DNA of 38,334 bases, taken from assembly GCA_002308915.1 (NCBI GenBank), contig DBWI01000021.1, positions 2,635 through 40,968 on the forward strand, read 5' to 3'. Made by a program: the position numbers and the translations under genes. This DNA is from Christensenella sp. UBA1242 (GTDB lineage Bacteria > Bacillota > Clostridia > Christensenellales > UBA1242). Shown in pieces: positions 1 to 6,779 of this stretch. The notes beneath the pieces were generated by a model, which made no database searches, was not told where the DNA came from, and worked only from the letters and a program-made list of their open reading frames with translations. Positions within the stretch are counted from its first letter, which is position 1. The number at the start of each line of letters is the position of its first letter.

Positions 1-67
1 GTGGCAGGATTTGAACCTACGCATGCGAGAGTCAAAGTCTCGTGCCTTACCACTTGGCTACACCCCA
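1..67 (-). tRNA. tRNA-Gln(TTG), 3' end cut by window edge
   Basis: The reverse strand folds as a tRNA starting TGGGGTG at 67. The anticodon arm is CGAGA-CTTTGAC-TCTCG, giving anticodon TTG (reads CAA, Gln), and the T arm is GTAGG-TTCAAAT-CCTGC. Only the first three bases of the 3' acceptor strand (CAC) fall inside the window; the rest and any CCA lie beyond base 1. The U1-A72 type acceptor start is typical of bacterial tRNA-Gln. The gene lies downstream of a second tRNA-Gln on the same strand but has its own promoter. Confidence 0.93.
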
Positions 68-79
68 ACGCACTTTTTT

Positions 80-108
80 ATTATATACAACACATAATCA
101 AAAGTAAA
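80..108 (-). promoter_or_regulatory. Promoter of tRNA-Gln(TTG)
   Basis: On the minus strand, TTTACT (103-108) and a perfect TATAAT (80-85) are separated by 17 bases. The expected start is about 6 bases before the mature tRNA 5' end. Confidence 0.6.
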
Positions 109-228
109 GACTTTTTTTAAAATTTTTTAAAAATTTTTGAGCACATAAATTTTATCAAAAATATCAAAAAAATTCATCGCTTAAAAAAGCTTAATTTCTA
201 ATATTTTTGTTACTTTTAAAATAAATAT

Positions 229-250
229 CTCTTTTGTTTAAACAAAAGAG
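229..250 (-). terminator. Likely terminator after tRNA-Gln(CTG)
   Basis: A perfect 22-base palindrome (half-site ctcttttgttt) starts 12 bases past the CCA end of tRNA-Gln(CTG), followed on the minus strand by an A/T-rich tract. The T-run is interrupted, so termination strength is uncertain. The rest of 68-261 is A/T-rich filler apart from the downstream tRNA promoter. Confidence 0.5.
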
Positions 251-261
251 AGTTAATAATT

Positions 262-336
262 TGGCTGGGGTAGTAGGATTCGAACCTACGGATGTCGGAG
301 TCAGAGTCCGAAGCCTTACCACTTGGCGATACCCCA
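262..336 (-). tRNA. tRNA-Gln(CTG)
   Basis: A complete cloverleaf: acceptor TGGGGTA pairs with TACCCCA, discriminator G, and an encoded CCA at 262-264. The anticodon arm TCGGA-CTCTGAC-TCCGA gives anticodon CTG (reads CAG). With the neighbouring TTG isoacceptor, both Gln codons are covered by dedicated tRNAs. The gene lies 38 bases after tcdA on the same strand. Confidence 0.95.
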
Positions 337-353
337 ATACTTTTGACTATGAT

Positions 354-382
354 AGAGTAGCAAAATATTAAATCTTAGTCAA
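354..382 (-). promoter_or_regulatory. Candidate promoter of tRNA-Gln(CTG)
   Basis: TTGACT (377-382, overlapping the last bases of tcdA) lies 17 bases from TACTCT (354-359). The -35 is good and the -10 weak. Read-through from tcdA is the alternative source of this tRNA. Confidence 0.4.
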
Positions 383-1067
383 GTAATTCATCAACAACAA
401 AGCTAGCAATCATTAATCCAGCAACAGCAGGAACAAAAACAATACTACTTGGTACTGCCTTGCCACTTGTTGACAAATTAACTTTTGCTGGTTCTTCGGT
501 TGAGAATAATACTTTTACACCAGTTATTCCCCTATCCCTTAATTCTTTTCTCATAACCTTTGCAAGTGGACAAGTATGAGTTTTTGAAATATCTGCTATT
601 TGCAATTTTGTTGTATCAAGTTTGTTGCCTGTCCCCATACAAGAAATTATTGGAACATTATACTCTTTTGCTTTTTGTATGATTGCTATTTTGCTTGTAA
701 CCATATCTATTGCATCAACAATATAATCATATTTTGAAAAATCAAAATCATTAATATTATTCAAATCAATTTTTTGTTCAATAGCTGTGATTTGAGCATT
801 TGGATTTATGTCTAGCATCCTTTGTTTCATTAGTTCAACTTTTGACTTTCCAATTGTGCTATATAGAGCAATAATTTGTCTATTGATATTACTCTCGGAA
901 ACAACATCAAAATCAACAAGTGTTATATTGCCAACACCTGCCCTAATAAGCCCTTCTGAAACATAGCCACCAACACCACCAACACCAAAAACAATAACAT
1001 TGCTTTTGTTTAGTTTTTCAATATTATTTTTACCTATTAACTTTTCTGTTCTAATAAAATTTTCCAT
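375..1067 (-). CDS. tcdA: tRNA threonylcarbamoyladenosine dehydratase TcdA
   Basis: A ThiF/E1-like enzyme of 230 residues. TcdA uses ATP to dehydrate the t6A base at tRNA position 37 into its cyclic form ct6A. The sequence shows the ATP-binding loop GVGGVGG at 28-34, acidic VDFD at 51-54, the N-x-NRQ motif at 60-64, VDAIDMVTSK at 117-126, SCMGTG at 142-147 and the family C-terminal block SSIVFVPAVAGL at 207-218. E. coli TcdA is about 268 residues, so this is a short version. The ATG follows AGGATAG. It is the last protein gene of a minus-strand run after rlmD, 41 bases past a small ORF. Sua5, which makes t6A, is at the other end of the window. Confidence 0.9.
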   Translation of the reverse strand: MENFIRTEKLIGKNNIEKLNKSNVIVFGVGGVGGYVSEGLIRAGVGNITLVDFDVVSESNINRQIIALYSTIGKSKVELMKQRMLDINPNAQITAIEQKIDLNNINDFDFSKYDYIVDAIDMVTSKIAIIQKAKEYNVPIISCMGTGNKLDTTKLQIADISKTHTCPLAKVMRKELRDRGITGVKVLFSTEEPAKVNLSTSGKAVPSSIVFVPAVAGLMIASFVVDELLD

Positions 1068-1108
1068 AACTATCCTATGTATAAATATTCAATTTTTTGT
1101 ATTTTTAT

Positions 1109-1222
1109 TTACCAATCTTCTTTGAACCCTTTTGTATGGTCTTTTACATCATCATAGTATTCAAAATATCTTTCTTTGTACTTTTTGTTATTTTCTTTTA
1201 TTTTTTGTTTATCTTTTATCAT
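1109..1222 (-). CDS. 37-residue ORF translationally coupled to rlmD
   Basis: The reading frame starts MIKDKQKIKENN and ends HTKGFKEDW. Its ATG overlaps the rlmD stop as ATGA, and a GGAG sits 8 bases upstream inside the last rlmD codons, the usual arrangement for translational coupling. The product is highly charged (Lys/Glu-rich N-terminal half, then aromatic KERYFEYYDD), with no membrane segment or Cys. I recognise no family. It fills the gap between rlmD and tcdA. The overlap and ribosome site favour a real gene; the short length means chance cannot be excluded. Confidence 0.5.
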   Translation of the reverse strand: MIKDKQKIKENNKKYKERYFEYYDDVKDHTKGFKEDW

Positions 1223-2505
1223 TTTTTCTCCATTATTACCAATGTTTCTATGTTTGAAGTATTTGGAAACATATCATAAGGTTGTACCATTGTTACAGAA
1301 TAATTATACATCAAAAACTTTAAATCTCTTGCCAATGTATCTGATGAACAAGAAAGATATATTATTCTTTGTGGTTGCTTTTGAATTATGTTTTCAAGAA
1401 CAATTTTGTCAACACCTTTACGTGGTGGATCCAATATTATACAATCAATTTTTTCATCAATGTAATCTAATGATTCTTTAACATCACCACAAATATATTT
1501 TACATTTTTTATGTCATTTGCTGATAATAAATTTAGACCATCACTAACCGAACTTTCTGATATTTCTATTGCATAAACTGTATGAGCAGTTTTGCTGACA
1601 AGTGCAGATAACACACCGCGACCAGCATATGCATCAACAACAATTCCACCACTAATATTTTTTGTTATGTCTTGATATATTTGTTCTTTAACTTCATTAT
1701 TTACTTGCAAAAAGCTAAATGGTGAAACCAATGAACTAATTTGACATTCACTTGTTGCAATATACTCTATTCCCATCAAGTGCTTAAGTTTGCCATAAAT
1801 CATTGTGTTTGCTGAGTTGTTTAGTGATACATAAACACCATACTTTAGTCGCAACAAATTTAGTCTTATTGCGAGATGTTCTAGGTTTGGCAAATCTTCT
1901 TGAGTGGCTACAACTGTGATTAGAAGTTGATTGTTTTGAAATTTGATATCAACCTGTTTTACTGTTCCCTGCTTTGTTTCATAGTCGTAACCAGAAATAT
2001 TATTATCAAAAAAGTATGAATTAAAAATATCAATACACTTGTTTATATTTTCATCTGCCAAATAGCATTTTTTAATTTCCAGTACATCATGCTTTCCCTG
2101 AATAAAAAAGCCAAGTTTTCCATTTTTTGAAACTGCAAATGTCATATGATTGCGATAATTATTTATATTGTGACTTGGATACACTTTGTTAATTTCACCA
2201 TCATAACCAGCAAACTTTGCCAAGTTGTTTTTTACTATTTGATGTTTTATAACAAGCTGTTCATCATAACTTGCATGCATTATTTGACAGCCACCACATT
2301 TTTTAAACCATGGACAAACTGGCTCAATTCTTTTTGAGCTTGCTTTTGCTATATCTTTTAAATTTGCAACAGAAAAATGCTTTGTGTCTTTTGTTATTTC
2401 CAATTCAACTTCTTCACCTTGCAGTGAATAAGGAACAAAAACTACTTTTCCGTCACAAAGTGCAATTCCTTCACCATTTGAACCATATCTATCTATTTTT
2501 ACCAC
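1219..2505 (-). CDS. rlmD: 23S rRNA (uracil-C5)-methyltransferase, RlmD/RumA family
   Basis: A SAM-dependent RNA m5U methyltransferase of 428 residues. It has an N-terminal TRAM domain (about 1-55), a 4Fe-4S cluster set C64, C70, C73 and C147, the SAM-binding region VVDAYAGRGVLS, the DPPRKG motif at 359-364, the nucleophile Cys386 in LSCSSDTLARD, and the C-terminal NIETLV with Glu420. Bacillota often carry paralogues acting on U747 or U1939 (RlmCD type), so the exact target is not settled by sequence. The start is GTG at 2505, inside the 3' end of the preceding YgjV-like gene (17-base overlap). The stop overlaps the small downstream ORF. Confidence 0.9.
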   Translation of the reverse strand: MVKIDRYGSNGEGIALCDGKVVFVPYSLQGEEVELEITKDTKHFSVANLKDIAKASSKRIEPVCPWFKKCGGCQIMHASYDEQLVIKHQIVKNNLAKFAGYDGEINKVYPSHNINNYRNHMTFAVSKNGKLGFFIQGKHDVLEIKKCYLADENINKCIDIFNSYFFDNNISGYDYETKQGTVKQVDIKFQNNQLLITVVATQEDLPNLEHLAIRLNLLRLKYGVYVSLNNSANTMIYGKLKHLMGIEYIATSECQISSLVSPFSFLQVNNEVKEQIYQDITKNISGGIVVDAYAGRGVLSALVSKTAHTVYAIEISESSVSDGLNLLSANDIKNVKYICGDVKESLDYIDEKIDCIILDPPRKGVDKIVLENIIQKQPQRIIYLSCSSDTLARDLKFLMYNYSVTMVQPYDMFPNTSNIETLVIMEKK

Positions 2506-3040
2506 TATTATTCTCTTTTTTCCTATTTATTTTATCTTCATCAGTTATAAGTATTGCCCCTATCAATTCGACAATAAATAATATTACTTCCAACACAATA
2601 CCAAGTATCGACCACACCATAATGTTATAAAATAACCAAATTAAACTGCTTGGCAATGAACCCCAACGATATACTTTGATGTTTTTTTGCCATATTAAAA
2701 ATGTAAAATAACAAGTACCAATTAAAGCTATGCAATCAATCCATGAATGATATGTAATTATTGCTAGTGCATATATAATTAAAAAATTGAAAGCAAGACT
2801 TAAAATATTTTGTCCTTTACACCTATTATCATCTACATAAAACCAAACACATCTAATTATACCAGTCATATTTAATATTGCACCTGCGTATTGATGCAAG
2901 AATACATATTGTAAACCATAAGTAAAAGCTTCAAGGCATATTATAATCAAGATTACTTTTTTGTTTTTCACAAAATATGTACTAGCCAATAATATTACAG
3001 ATAATATAACGCAAATTTGTGATAGCAAATACTCATCCAT
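2489..3040 (-). CDS. YgjV-like inner-membrane protein (copy 1)
   Basis: A polytopic membrane protein of 183 residues with about six hydrophobic segments and a charged Lys/Asn-rich tail. It matches the Imp-YgjV pattern: an N-terminal helix pair, a central AILNMTGIIRCVWFY segment with an Arg in the membrane region, a mid-protein IALIGTCYFTFLIWQ helix, and SSLIWLFYNIMVWS. The family has no established function. A second, divergent copy lies at 20788-21396. The ATG follows AGAGGAG. The 3' end overlaps rlmD, so the two are cotranscribed. No strong promoter is visible between the secG terminator and this start, so read-through is likely. Confidence 0.7.
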   Translation of the reverse strand: MDEYLLSQICVILSVILLASTYFVKNKKVILIIICLEAFTYGLQYVFLHQYAGAILNMTGIIRCVWFYVDDNRCKGQNILSLAFNFLIIYALAIITYHSWIDCIALIGTCYFTFLIWQKNIKVYRWGSLPSSLIWLFYNIMVWSILGIVLEVILFIVELIGAILITDEDKINRKKENNSGKNR

Positions 3041-3049
3041 AAAACTCCT

Positions 3050-3081
3050 CTTAAAATAAAAAAGACAACCATTTGGTTGCC
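3050..3081 (-). terminator. Terminator of the secG unit
   Basis: The minus-strand hairpin GGCAACC-AAAT-GGTTGTC (3064-3081) is followed by TTTTTTATTTT. It lies 16 bases after the secG stop. Confidence 0.85.
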
Positions 3082-3097
3082 TAATTTTATTAATTCA

Positions 3098-3409
3098 TTA
3101 ACCTTGATAAATCATCAAACTTACAAAATACAAAACTATGCAAACAGCCATAACTGAAATAAGAATGATAGTTGCTCTTGAAAGTTTTACATTTCTTGAT
3201 TCACCTTTGTTCTGTGCATAATAACTTTCTTGCGCACCACCAGATAATGCATTGTTGCCATCTTCATTTGCATTTGACTGCATAAGTGTTGTTATTATCA
3301 TAAACACAGCACTAACTGCCATAATACAAACAAGAACAATTCTTACGATTGGGAATGAACTAACTACCCAATCTGGAGCAAGAGCCAAAAGTTGTGCAAT
3401 ATTTTTCAT
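3098..3409 (-). CDS. secG: Protein-export membrane protein SecG
   Basis: SecG is the small third subunit of the SecYEG translocon. This 103-residue form starts at ATG 3409, chosen because AAAGGAGA lies just upstream; an upstream in-frame start would overlap the previous gene. Two hydrophobic helices are visible (about 17-43 and 78-100), with the typical TLMQS after the first helix and an acidic/Gly/Ser linker with GGAQESYYAQNKG, corresponding to the SecG linker. It is somewhat longer than the usual 70-80 residues because of an N-terminal extension. It lies 10 bases after a small membrane protein gene and shares its promoter. Confidence 0.85.
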   Translation of the reverse strand: MKNIAQLLALAPDWVVSSFPIVRIVLVCIMAVSAVFMIITTLMQSNANEDGNNALSGGAQESYYAQNKGESRNVKLSRATIILISVMAVCIVLYFVSLMIYQG

Positions 3410-3419
3410 TTTCTCTCCT

Positions 3420-3650
3420 TTAATTATTAAATCCGTAAACACCGATTAAGATAATTATACCAGAAACAATTACAAAAAGTAAAATGTTTACTATCTTAAT
3501 TTTTGGACGATTGTCTTTGTTAGAAAGATTTTTGATGAAAGATTTCAATAACAAAATATCTATTATGGCAAGCAAAGCAATAATAGCACTTTTAAGGTAA
3601 ACATTCATATGTGCGATGAATGTTATTATATCATTAAATAACTTCTCCAT
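3420..3650 (-). CDS. Small two-helix membrane protein upstream of secG
   Basis: A 76-residue protein with a short N-terminal amphipathic stretch, a hydrophobic helix at about 19-37 (AIIALLAIIDILLL), a basic loop (KNLSNKDNRPKIK) and a second helix at about 52-72. I recognise no family. The start ATG follows AAAGGAGAG, and the secG ribosome site begins right at its stop, so the two are translated from one mRNA. The pairing with secG suggests, but does not show, a membrane-biogenesis role. The basic loop between helices predicts both termini outside. Confidence 0.7.
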   Translation of the reverse strand: MEKLFNDIITFIAHMNVYLKSAIIALLAIIDILLLKSFIKNLSNKDNRPKIKIVNILLFVIVSGIIILIGVYGFNN

Positions 3651-3668
3651 CTTTCTCTCTCCTTTTAC

Positions 3669-3703
3669 ACAATGATTTTATCATTGTTATAGTTTTTTGT
3701 CAA
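3669..3703 (-). promoter_or_regulatory. secG-operon promoter with inverted repeat over the -10 box
   Basis: TTGACA (3698-3703), 17 bases, TAAAAT (3675-3680). A perfect inverted repeat acaatgat-ttt-atcattgt (3669-3687) is centred on the -10 box. No T-run follows it in either useful direction, so an operator is more likely than a terminator. Confidence 0.75.
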
Positions 3704-3708
3704 CACCT

Positions 3709-4626
3709 TTAATGATGATGATGGTGATGATATGAATGTAAATCAATATGTTCAGGCTCGCCATCACAAACAAGTTCTTCACAATGTTCATGTTCATAAT
3801 CAACCTGAATGGTTATGTGACTAATATTGTAATTTTTTGCAACTTCACAAACATTTGTCTTTATTTTGCTTATTTGCAAAGGTTCAGTATTGTCATCAAC
3901 AACAATATGAAGAGTTCCCAAAACTTTTTCACCATCCAATGTCCAAATATGCAAATGATGAAGCGATTTTACATTCTCAATTTGACCAATTGCTTCATTA
4001 AGTTCGTCATATTTGAAGTCCTTTGGTGTTTTCTCTAATACAATATTAACAGCTTCAACCAAATGCATAATTGCATGAACTAAAACATAAATAGTTACCA
4101 AAATGGATAGTATTGGGTCCAAAATATAAAAATTAAACAACCAAACAAATACACTTCCTATCAAAACAACAATCCAGCCCAAAACATCTTCAAATAAGTG
4201 TAAATTTATTGCTTTTTCATTCAAATTTTTGCTTTTTGCTGTTTTTATAACAGCTACACCATTTATTATTACACCAAAAATTGCAATAATAAACATACCA
4301 AGTCCATTAACTGCTTGTGGGCTGATTATTTTTTGTATTGCTGTATAAATTACAATTCCACTTCCAATAAGCAAAATTGCACTTGTAAGCATTGCAGACA
4401 CAACTGAATATCTTCTGTATCCATAAGTATATTTGCTATCAGATTTGTTGTTTGACTTTTTTTCTAAGAAAAAAGCACAACCAATTGCCAAACAATCTCC
4501 AAAATCATGAATGGAATCAGATAAAATTGCTATACTACTTGTTACAATACCACCAACCAACTCAACAATACAAAAAAATAAGTTAAGCAAAAATGCTAAC
4601 AAAATATTTTTTGTTGATTTATGCAC
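3709..4626 (-). CDS. Cation diffusion facilitator (zinc/cadmium efflux)
   Basis: A 305-residue CDF transporter that would export divalent metal from the cytoplasm in exchange for protons. The metal-site motifs are H40-xxx-D44 (SDSIHDFGD) in TM2 and H143-xxx-D147 in TM5, the His/Asp pairs typical of Zn/Cd transporters. About six TM helices (to about 195) are followed by a cytoplasmic ferredoxin-like domain (200-280) with HHLHIW, then an acidic/Cys/His tail ending in six His residues, a probable metal-binding tail. The start is GTG at 4626, preceded by GAGGAG inside the end of arsR. With only 3 bases between them the two genes form one operon. The exact metal is inferred. Confidence 0.9.
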   Translation of the reverse strand: MHKSTKNILLAFLLNLFFCIVELVGGIVTSSIAILSDSIHDFGDCLAIGCAFFLEKKSNNKSDSKYTYGYRRYSVVSAMLTSAILLIGSGIVIYTAIQKIISPQAVNGLGMFIIAIFGVIINGVAVIKTAKSKNLNEKAINLHLFEDVLGWIVVLIGSVFVWLFNFYILDPILSILVTIYVLVHAIMHLVEAVNIVLEKTPKDFKYDELNEAIGQIENVKSLHHLHIWTLDGEKVLGTLHIVVDDNTEPLQISKIKTNVCEVAKNYNISHITIQVDYEHEHCEELVCDGEPEHIDLHSYHHHHHH

Positions 4627-4629
4627 AAG

Positions 4630-4989
4630 TTATTCTCCTCTTAAATGTTGAATAGCGATTTCCAAAATTTCTTTAACATCATCATCAACAAAAGAATAGT
4701 AAACTTCTTTACCTTTCTTTTTTGATTTTAATAGACCAGCATCTTTGAGTACTTTAAGTTGATGAGAAACAGCACTTTTTGTCATATCCAAAATTGATGC
4801 AATATCACAAACACAAACTTCATGTTGGTCAAGAATTGTTAAAATACTAATTCTTGTGTTATCTCCAAGCAACTTAAAAAAATCACTTAACGCGATTATA
4901 AACTTGCTTTTTGAAAATCCTCTTTTGTACTTTCTAACAATATCTTCGTGAATGACATTGCAATCACATGACATCTCAAATTTTCCCAT
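4630..4989 (-). CDS. ArsR/SmtB-family metal-responsive repressor, CadC-like
   Basis: A 119-residue winged-helix repressor. The recognition region is at 62-85 (DIASILDMTKSAVSHQLK), followed by the wing KKKGKEVYYSF. The metal site resembles CadC: Cys8/Cys10 at the N terminus plus Cys59/Cys61 in the HEVCVCDIA helix, a thiol-rich site for Cd, Pb or Zn. The C-terminal helix keeps Asp102/Asp104 and His115, a partial version of the second (zinc) site. It should repress its own operon with the CDF gene and release DNA on metal binding. A near-perfect palindrome lies just upstream of its start. Confidence 0.9.
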   Translation of the reverse strand: MGKFEMSCDCNVIHEDIVRKYKRGFSKSKFIIALSDFFKLLGDNTRISILTILDQHEVCVCDIASILDMTKSAVSHQLKVLKDAGLLKSKKKGKEVYYSFVDDDVKEILEIAIQHLRGE

Positions 4990-5001
4990 TTGTACTCCCT
5001 A

Positions 5002-5027
5002 TTTGATTGAGAAATTTTTCAATCAAA
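5002..5027 (-). promoter_or_regulatory. ArsR-type operator at the arsR transcription start
   Basis: Half-sites TTTGATTGA (5002-5010) and TCAATCAAA (5019-5027) match perfectly. The inner bases also pair apart from one mismatch, giving a 26-base imperfect palindrome. It lies just downstream of the arsR -10 box, where a bound ArsR dimer would block transcription. Confidence 0.8.
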
Positions 5028-5045
5028 ATCAAACTTTACGAAGTA

Positions 5046-5075
5046 ATTATAGTTGAATGATTATACAATTGTCAA
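5046..5075 (-). promoter_or_regulatory. arsR-CDF promoter
   Basis: Consensus TTGACA (5070-5075) and TATAAT (5046-5051) with an 18-base spacer. A separate TATAAT (5084-5089) on the plus strand probably serves the divergent DUF378 gene; its -35 is poor. Confidence 0.8.
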
Positions 5076-5141
5076 TAGAAAAGTATAATAAAATAAAAAA
5101 TGTTTACACTAAAAACTGAAACCAAATAAAAGGAGAAAAAA

Positions 5142-5360
5142 ATGATTGTAATAAACTATATTGCCTTTATTCTTCTATGCATTGGCGGGCTTAATTGGGG
5201 GCTTGTTGGATTCCTTCAATTTAACCTAGTTACTGCACTTTTTGGAAGTGAAAGAAATATTGGAACAATAGTGATTTATACACTTGTATTTCTTTCAATG
5301 TTGTGGCTTATCTTTTCAGTTATTTACAGCAATGGACTTATTTTGTTTAGGCCACTATAA
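5142..5360 (+). CDS. DUF378 family small membrane protein
   Basis: A 72-residue protein with two hydrophobic helices. The family signature is LLCIGGLNWGLVGFLQFNLV at 11-30, then LFGSERNIGTIVIYTLVFLSMLWL. DUF378 proteins have no established function. The ATG follows AAAGGAGAAA, and the gene is a single transcription unit with its own terminator. It is divergent from the metal-efflux operon, with both promoters crowded between 5046 and 5089, so ArsR binding might affect both, though the operator is on the arsR side. Confidence 0.85.
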   Translation: MIVINYIAFILLCIGGLNWGLVGFLQFNLVTALFGSERNIGTIVIYTLVFLSMLWLIFSVIYSNGLILFRPL

Positions 5361-5386
5361 TACTTTCAAAAAGCAAAATAAAGCAG

Positions 5387-5413
5387 AAATAAGGCAAAAA
5401 TGCCTTATTTTTT
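5387..5413 (+). terminator. Terminator of the DUF378 gene
   Basis: A perfect 10-bp stem aaataaggca/tgccttattt with an aaaa loop, followed by a T-run. Confidence 0.9.
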
Positions 5414-5461
5414 GTGTTTTTTATAATATTTTTACTTGTTTTTTCAAAAAATAACTATAGT

Positions 5462-6025
5462 ATGAAAAAAATATCATTATATCTTAGTGCATTTGTTCCA
5501 TTATATTTTTTGGTTATCACAAAGATAATTATTGACATTATTAACAATAATCTCTCATTCAATTTTTTGAACACAACAACAATAATAATTTTGTCAATAT
5601 TGATTATACTTGGAATTTATGGAGCAAATATTTCAATACGACATTCCAATACTAATCAAACAAAAATTAGAATACTAAAACAAACAAGCATAACAGAGCA
5701 ATACTTTTTGGGATATTTTTCTTTGTTTGTACTTTTTGCTTTATCTTTTGAGCTTGAGCGTGTTAGTATGTTTGTTGTGTTTGTTATTGTAATTGTCTTG
5801 ATTGGAATTGTTTATATTAGAAACGACCTATTTTACATTAATCCATTTTTGAACATACTTGGATATAACTTCTATGATATCACCTATATTATTATTGACG
5901 ACAACAAAGAAACAACAAAAAGAGCTAAGTTCTTTTTTAAAGGTAAACTTGATACATCAAAGCAAACCTATATTGCATATCTTAGTCACGAAAACTTTAG
6001 TATGATAATAAAAAAATGCGATTAA
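5462..6025 (+). CDS. Four-helix membrane protein with cytoplasmic tail, possibly KwaA-like
   Basis: The start at ATG 5462 gives 187 residues (MKKISLYLSAF...); an upstream in-frame GTG lies inside the preceding terminator and is unlikely. No ribosome site is obvious, so the start is tentative. Four hydrophobic helices (about 3-25, 38-58, 80-98, 101-122) are followed by a soluble tail of about 65 residues with INPFLNILGYNFYDITYI, then a Lys-rich end. The layout of four helices plus a short soluble tail recalls KwaA of the Kiwa phage-defence pair, but that is recollection only, and no KwaB-like partner is nearby. Function unknown. Confidence 0.7.
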   Translation: MKKISLYLSAFVPLYFLVITKIIIDIINNNLSFNFLNTTTIIILSILIILGIYGANISIRHSNTNQTKIRILKQTSITEQYFLGYFSLFVLFALSFELERVSMFVVFVIVIVLIGIVYIRNDLFYINPFLNILGYNFYDITYIIIDDNKETTKRAKFFFKGKLDTSKQTYIAYLSHENFSMIIKKCD

Positions 6026-6044
6026 AAATAATCGCATTTTTATA
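6013..6044 (+). terminator. Terminator containing the stop codon of the preceding gene
   Basis: A perfect 12-bp stem aaaatgcgatta/taatcgcatttt with an aaaa loop, followed by T-rich sequence. The TAA stop (6023-6025) is inside the stem. Confidence 0.9.
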
Positions 6045-6100
6045 ATAATTAACAAAAATTATATCAAATAGCACTATTTTTATCATGTTTTTGTATGTTT

Positions 6101-6131
6101 AAATAAAAATAAGCCATTTTGCTGGCTTATT
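6101..6131 (-). terminator. Terminator of gmk
   Basis: A minus-strand stem AATAAGCCA/TGGCTTATT (6108-6131) followed by TTTTATTT. The gmk stop codon is inside the stem. Confidence 0.85.
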
Positions 6132-6699
6132 TTGAAAAATTCTTTTGTTCAATTTTTTCATGCTTTTTGATGAGTGATTGAACTTTTTTTATAGTTTTGT
6201 CTAGATTAATATTTTCTATAACATAATCAAAATTCTTGGCATAACTAAGTTCAAATTCCATTCTTGACATTCTTAAATCAATATCATGGTCACCACGGGC
6301 TTTTAATCTTTTGATTAATTCTTCTTTTGGTGCAGTTAAGAAAATTGATAAAACTTCGACCTTCCCTTTTAATGCTCTCTTCAAATTTATCTGTCCAAGC
6401 ACACCAATATCTTTTATATAATGATAATCTCTTGAAACAATTTTATCCAATGAACTATTTAGAACTCCGTAGAAATTGTTATGAATTTCTTCATGTTCAA
6501 ATAATTCATTGTTTTTTATCTTTTCTTCAAACTCATCTCTTGAAATATAAATATATGGACTATGCATATCTTTGTCTGTCCCTCTTGGATTTCTTGTTGT
6601 GCATGTCTGCATAAGTTTGATGTTTGGGTTTGAATTTAATATCTCTGTTATTACAGTGTTTTTACCAACTCCTGCTGAGCCTGAAATAATAATTAACAT
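6127..6699 (-). CDS. gmk: Guanylate kinase-like protein
   Basis: A 190-residue P-loop enzyme that would phosphorylate GMP to GDP. The ATG at 6699 is used because the promoter lies between it and the upstream in-frame start. Visible elements are the Walker A loop GSAGVGKNTV near the N terminus, the GMP-binding region TCTTRNPRGTDKD, the FEHEEIHNNFYGV segment, and LTAPKEELIKRLKARGD matching the family FLxPPSxxELxxRLxxRG block. It departs from canonical Gmk: the usual PRxxExxGxxYxF becomes PRGTDKDMHSPYIYI and the central LDIDVQG becomes KDIGVLG. A divergent Gmk is likeliest, but a related kinase is possible. It lies downstream of clpC with its own consensus promoter. Confidence 0.8.
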   Translation of the reverse strand: MLIIISGSAGVGKNTVITEILNSNPNIKLMQTCTTRNPRGTDKDMHSPYIYISRDEFEEKIKNNELFEHEEIHNNFYGVLNSSLDKIVSRDYHYIKDIGVLGQINLKRALKGKVEVLSIFLTAPKEELIKRLKARGDHDIDLRMSRMEFELSYAKNFDYVIENINLDKTIKKVQSLIKKHEKIEQKNFSK

Positions 6700-6720
6700 T
6701 TTTACCTTCTTTGAGTTTAG

Positions 6721-6749
6721 ATTATATATTATATGAATTTTTGTGTCAA
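6721..6749 (-). promoter_or_regulatory. gmk promoter
   Basis: Perfect TTGACA (6744-6749), 17 bases, perfect TATAAT (6721-6726). The leader to the ATG would be about 15 bases and includes a weak AAGG ribosome site. Confidence 0.85.
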
Positions 6750-6779
6750 GTTGTATCAACCAATTTAAACACTATTTTA

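Noticed and set aside
1097..1481. Two overlapping plus-strand frames opposite the 37-residue ORF and rlmD
   Set aside because: Composition is low-complexity Phe/Ile/Leu from T-rich DNA, with no start signals; the minus strand carries the coherent genes.
3709..3726. His6 coding at the end of the CDF gene as a cloning tag
   Set aside because: Native metal transporters often end in His runs, and no vector sequence surrounds it.
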